Assembly (NCBI GenBank): GCA_002162095.1
Contig: CP021424.1
Coordinates: 1,302,001 to 1,366,000 of the forward strand
Source: Armatimonadetes bacterium Uphvl-Ar2
Lineage (GTDB): Bacteria > Armatimonadota > Fimbriimonadia > Fimbriimonadales > Fimbriimonadaceae
Length of the DNA: 64,000 bases
Direction: 5' to 3'
In this document: positions 63,115-64,000 of the stretch, piece after piece
Numbering within the stretch: the first letter of the stretch is position 1
Layout: each line of letters starts with the position of its first letter
Notes under the pieces: model-generated
The model's database searches: none
What the model saw: only the letters and a program-made list of their open reading frames with translations
Told to the model about the DNA's origin: nothing
Program-made: the position numbers and the translations under genes

Positions 63115-64000
63115 ATGAGCGGACGCGGAAGGGCCACCCTTTGGGTTTTTGGTGGCATTCTGCTTGGCCGTATCATCGGCTACGGGCGAGAGCTCAGCAT
63201 TGGCAGTACGTTTGGCATTTCAGGCATGTCCGATATCGTGCAGGCCGCGCTCAGCATCCCCGATGTGATGTTTAACCTGCTGGCCGGAGGCGCGGTAGGG
63301 GCGGCTCTGATCCCCGAGTTCACGCGCCGTAGCCCCGAAGAACGCAATGGCCTGCATCGTACGGCCCTTATCTGGCTGATCTCGGCGCTCGTCCTGGTGG
63401 CCATCCTTGGAGCGGTTTGGCCCGAACCTCTGGCCACGCTGGTCGCGGGCGGCTTGCCACCACGGGATTCCGAACTGCTCAATCAATTGGTGCGGGGGTT
63501 GGTCTTTGTGGTGCCGCTCACGGCGGCGGCGGCGGTCACGCGGGCCTACCTCCACGCGCACCAGAGGTTTGCCTCGGCCAGCGTGAGTACGTTCATTTTC
63601 AATTTAGGTTTGGTGGTGGGTGTGATCCTCATCGGCCAGGGCGCCCCGCTGGAGGTGCTGGTGCTGGCAGCCCTGGCCGCTGCCGCAACTTCCTGGCTAG
63701 TGCAGCTTGCCGAGTCCCGGATCATCCGCGCGCCCGAATCGACTTCCGTCCCCTTAGAGCCTGCGCTCGCCCTGCGCTACGGGCAGGCGCTGGCGGTGGG
63801 GTACTCATCTTTATCATGCCGGTGCTGGCGAAATCCGCAGCGAGCCACTTTGCTGCGGGGAGCTACACCATCATGCACTACGCCATCAAGCTCATCGAGC
63901 TACCCTTGGGCACGGTGCTCACGGTGCTGTCGGTGGTGTTGCTCCCTTCTTTTGCCGAGCGCCTGGAGTCGCATCGCGACGAAACCCTTGCTCTCGCCGG
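63115..64000 (+). CDS. murJ: MurJ-type lipid II flippase (3' truncated), one apparent frameshift
   Basis: The open frame from ATG 63115, with AAGGAGG five bases ahead, shows the MOP/MurJ signature at its start: ILLGRIIGYGRELSIGSTFG, SDIVQAALSIPDVMFNLLAGG and AVGAALIPEFTRR, with several membrane helices following. Frame 1 becomes arginine- and serine-rich nonsense after AVGYSS. Adding one G to the G4 run at 63798-63801 restores VLIFIMPVLAKSAASHFAAG, SYTIMHYAIKLIELPLGTV, and LLPSFAERLESHRDE up to the window edge. The gene flips lipid II for peptidoglycan or acts on a related carrier. The frame break is probably an error of sequence, as in four other genes here. Confidence 0.88.
   Translation, partial: MSGRGRATLWVFGGILLGRIIGYGRELSIGSTFGISGMSDIVQAALSIPDVMFNLLAGGAVGAALIPEFTRRSPEERNGLHRTALIWLISALVLVAILGAVWPEPLATLVAGGLPPRDSELLNQLVRGLVFVVPLTAAAAVTRAYLHAHQRFASASVSTFIFNLGLVVGVILIGQGAPLEVLVLAALAAAATSWLVQLAESRIIRAPESTSVPLEPALALRYGQALAVGYSSLSCRCWRNPQRATLLRGATPSCTTPSSSSSYPWARCSRCCRWCCSLLLPSAWSRIATKPLLSP

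Overview
The window looks like a chromosomal segment of a high-GC, Gram-negative-type bacterium, most probably a member of the Armatimonadota (Fimbriimonadia-like). The clues are the 16S rRNA gene, four secreted proteins ending in nearly identical PEP-CTERM sorting signals (PEPATMVALGAGLLALARRRR type), a prepilin of the [20 protein letters not shown] type, and c-type cytochrome and outer-membrane-type genes. The taxonomic call is inference; no database was consulted. There are no transposases, prophage genes or CRISPR arrays.

Layout. 0-10 kb: the end of a ComEC system (membrane part plus separately started metallo-beta-lactamase part), valS, an ABC ATPase gene that carries two perfect 16-bp parS sites in its coding sequence, cdsA, a PKD-domain secreted protein, and the overlapping recA-recX-rny-ymdB run with a recA promoter/operator. 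10-17.8 kb: a nine-copy GGGGCGA tandem repeat in front of two paralogous PEP-CTERM genes, a solute-binding-protein/permease fusion, priA, and a lower-GC cassette of three small unknown genes. 17.8-24 kb: a stomatin/SPFH protein, a DinB-fold protein, a sulfur operon (TauE-type exporter, rhodanese-membrane protein, persulfide-dioxygenase-like protein with two rhodanese domains), a prepilin with a small lipoprotein. 24-38 kb: a PEP-CTERM nuclease, M42 peptidase, ccmC/ccmD-like genes, an MsbA-like exporter, gmd-fcl for GDP-fucose, a DedA protein, another PEP-CTERM protein, an S9 peptidase, a double YHS protein and an AmpG-like permease. 38-57 kb: aconitase, a CBS-GGDEF protein, a DnaA-like ATPase, a tetraheme cytochrome next to a DUF1573 protein with a dead matrixin-like domain, prfB with its programmed frameshift, fliS/fliT-like genes, a class III adenylyl cyclase, a GH172-type hydrolase, a thioesterase, and an MFS-HEAT fusion. 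57-64 kb: a free-standing 16S rRNA gene with its own promoter, processing stem and terminator, a degenerate Doc/Fic-fold protein, two tRNA-Gly genes, a barrel-like outer membrane protein, and Wzz, glycosyltransferase-like and MurJ genes.

How the genes work together: the GDP-fucose pair, Wzz, the glycosyltransferase-like protein and MurJ point to envelope polysaccharide and peptidoglycan building; the PEP-CTERM proteins point to an exosortase-linked extracellular matrix, although no exosortase is in view. The sulfur operon fits sulfide/persulfide detoxification. The two parS sites suggest that the window lies in the origin-proximal, ParB-loaded part of the chromosome.

A caution about the sequence itself: five separate frame breaks in four genes (ComEC MBL twice, fcl, the DUF1573 gene, murJ) are each repaired by adding one G or C to a run of four or five. 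This looks like systematic homopolymer under-calling rather than real gene decay, so those genes are annotated as probably intact. No experimental or database evidence was available; family calls rest on motifs read by eye.
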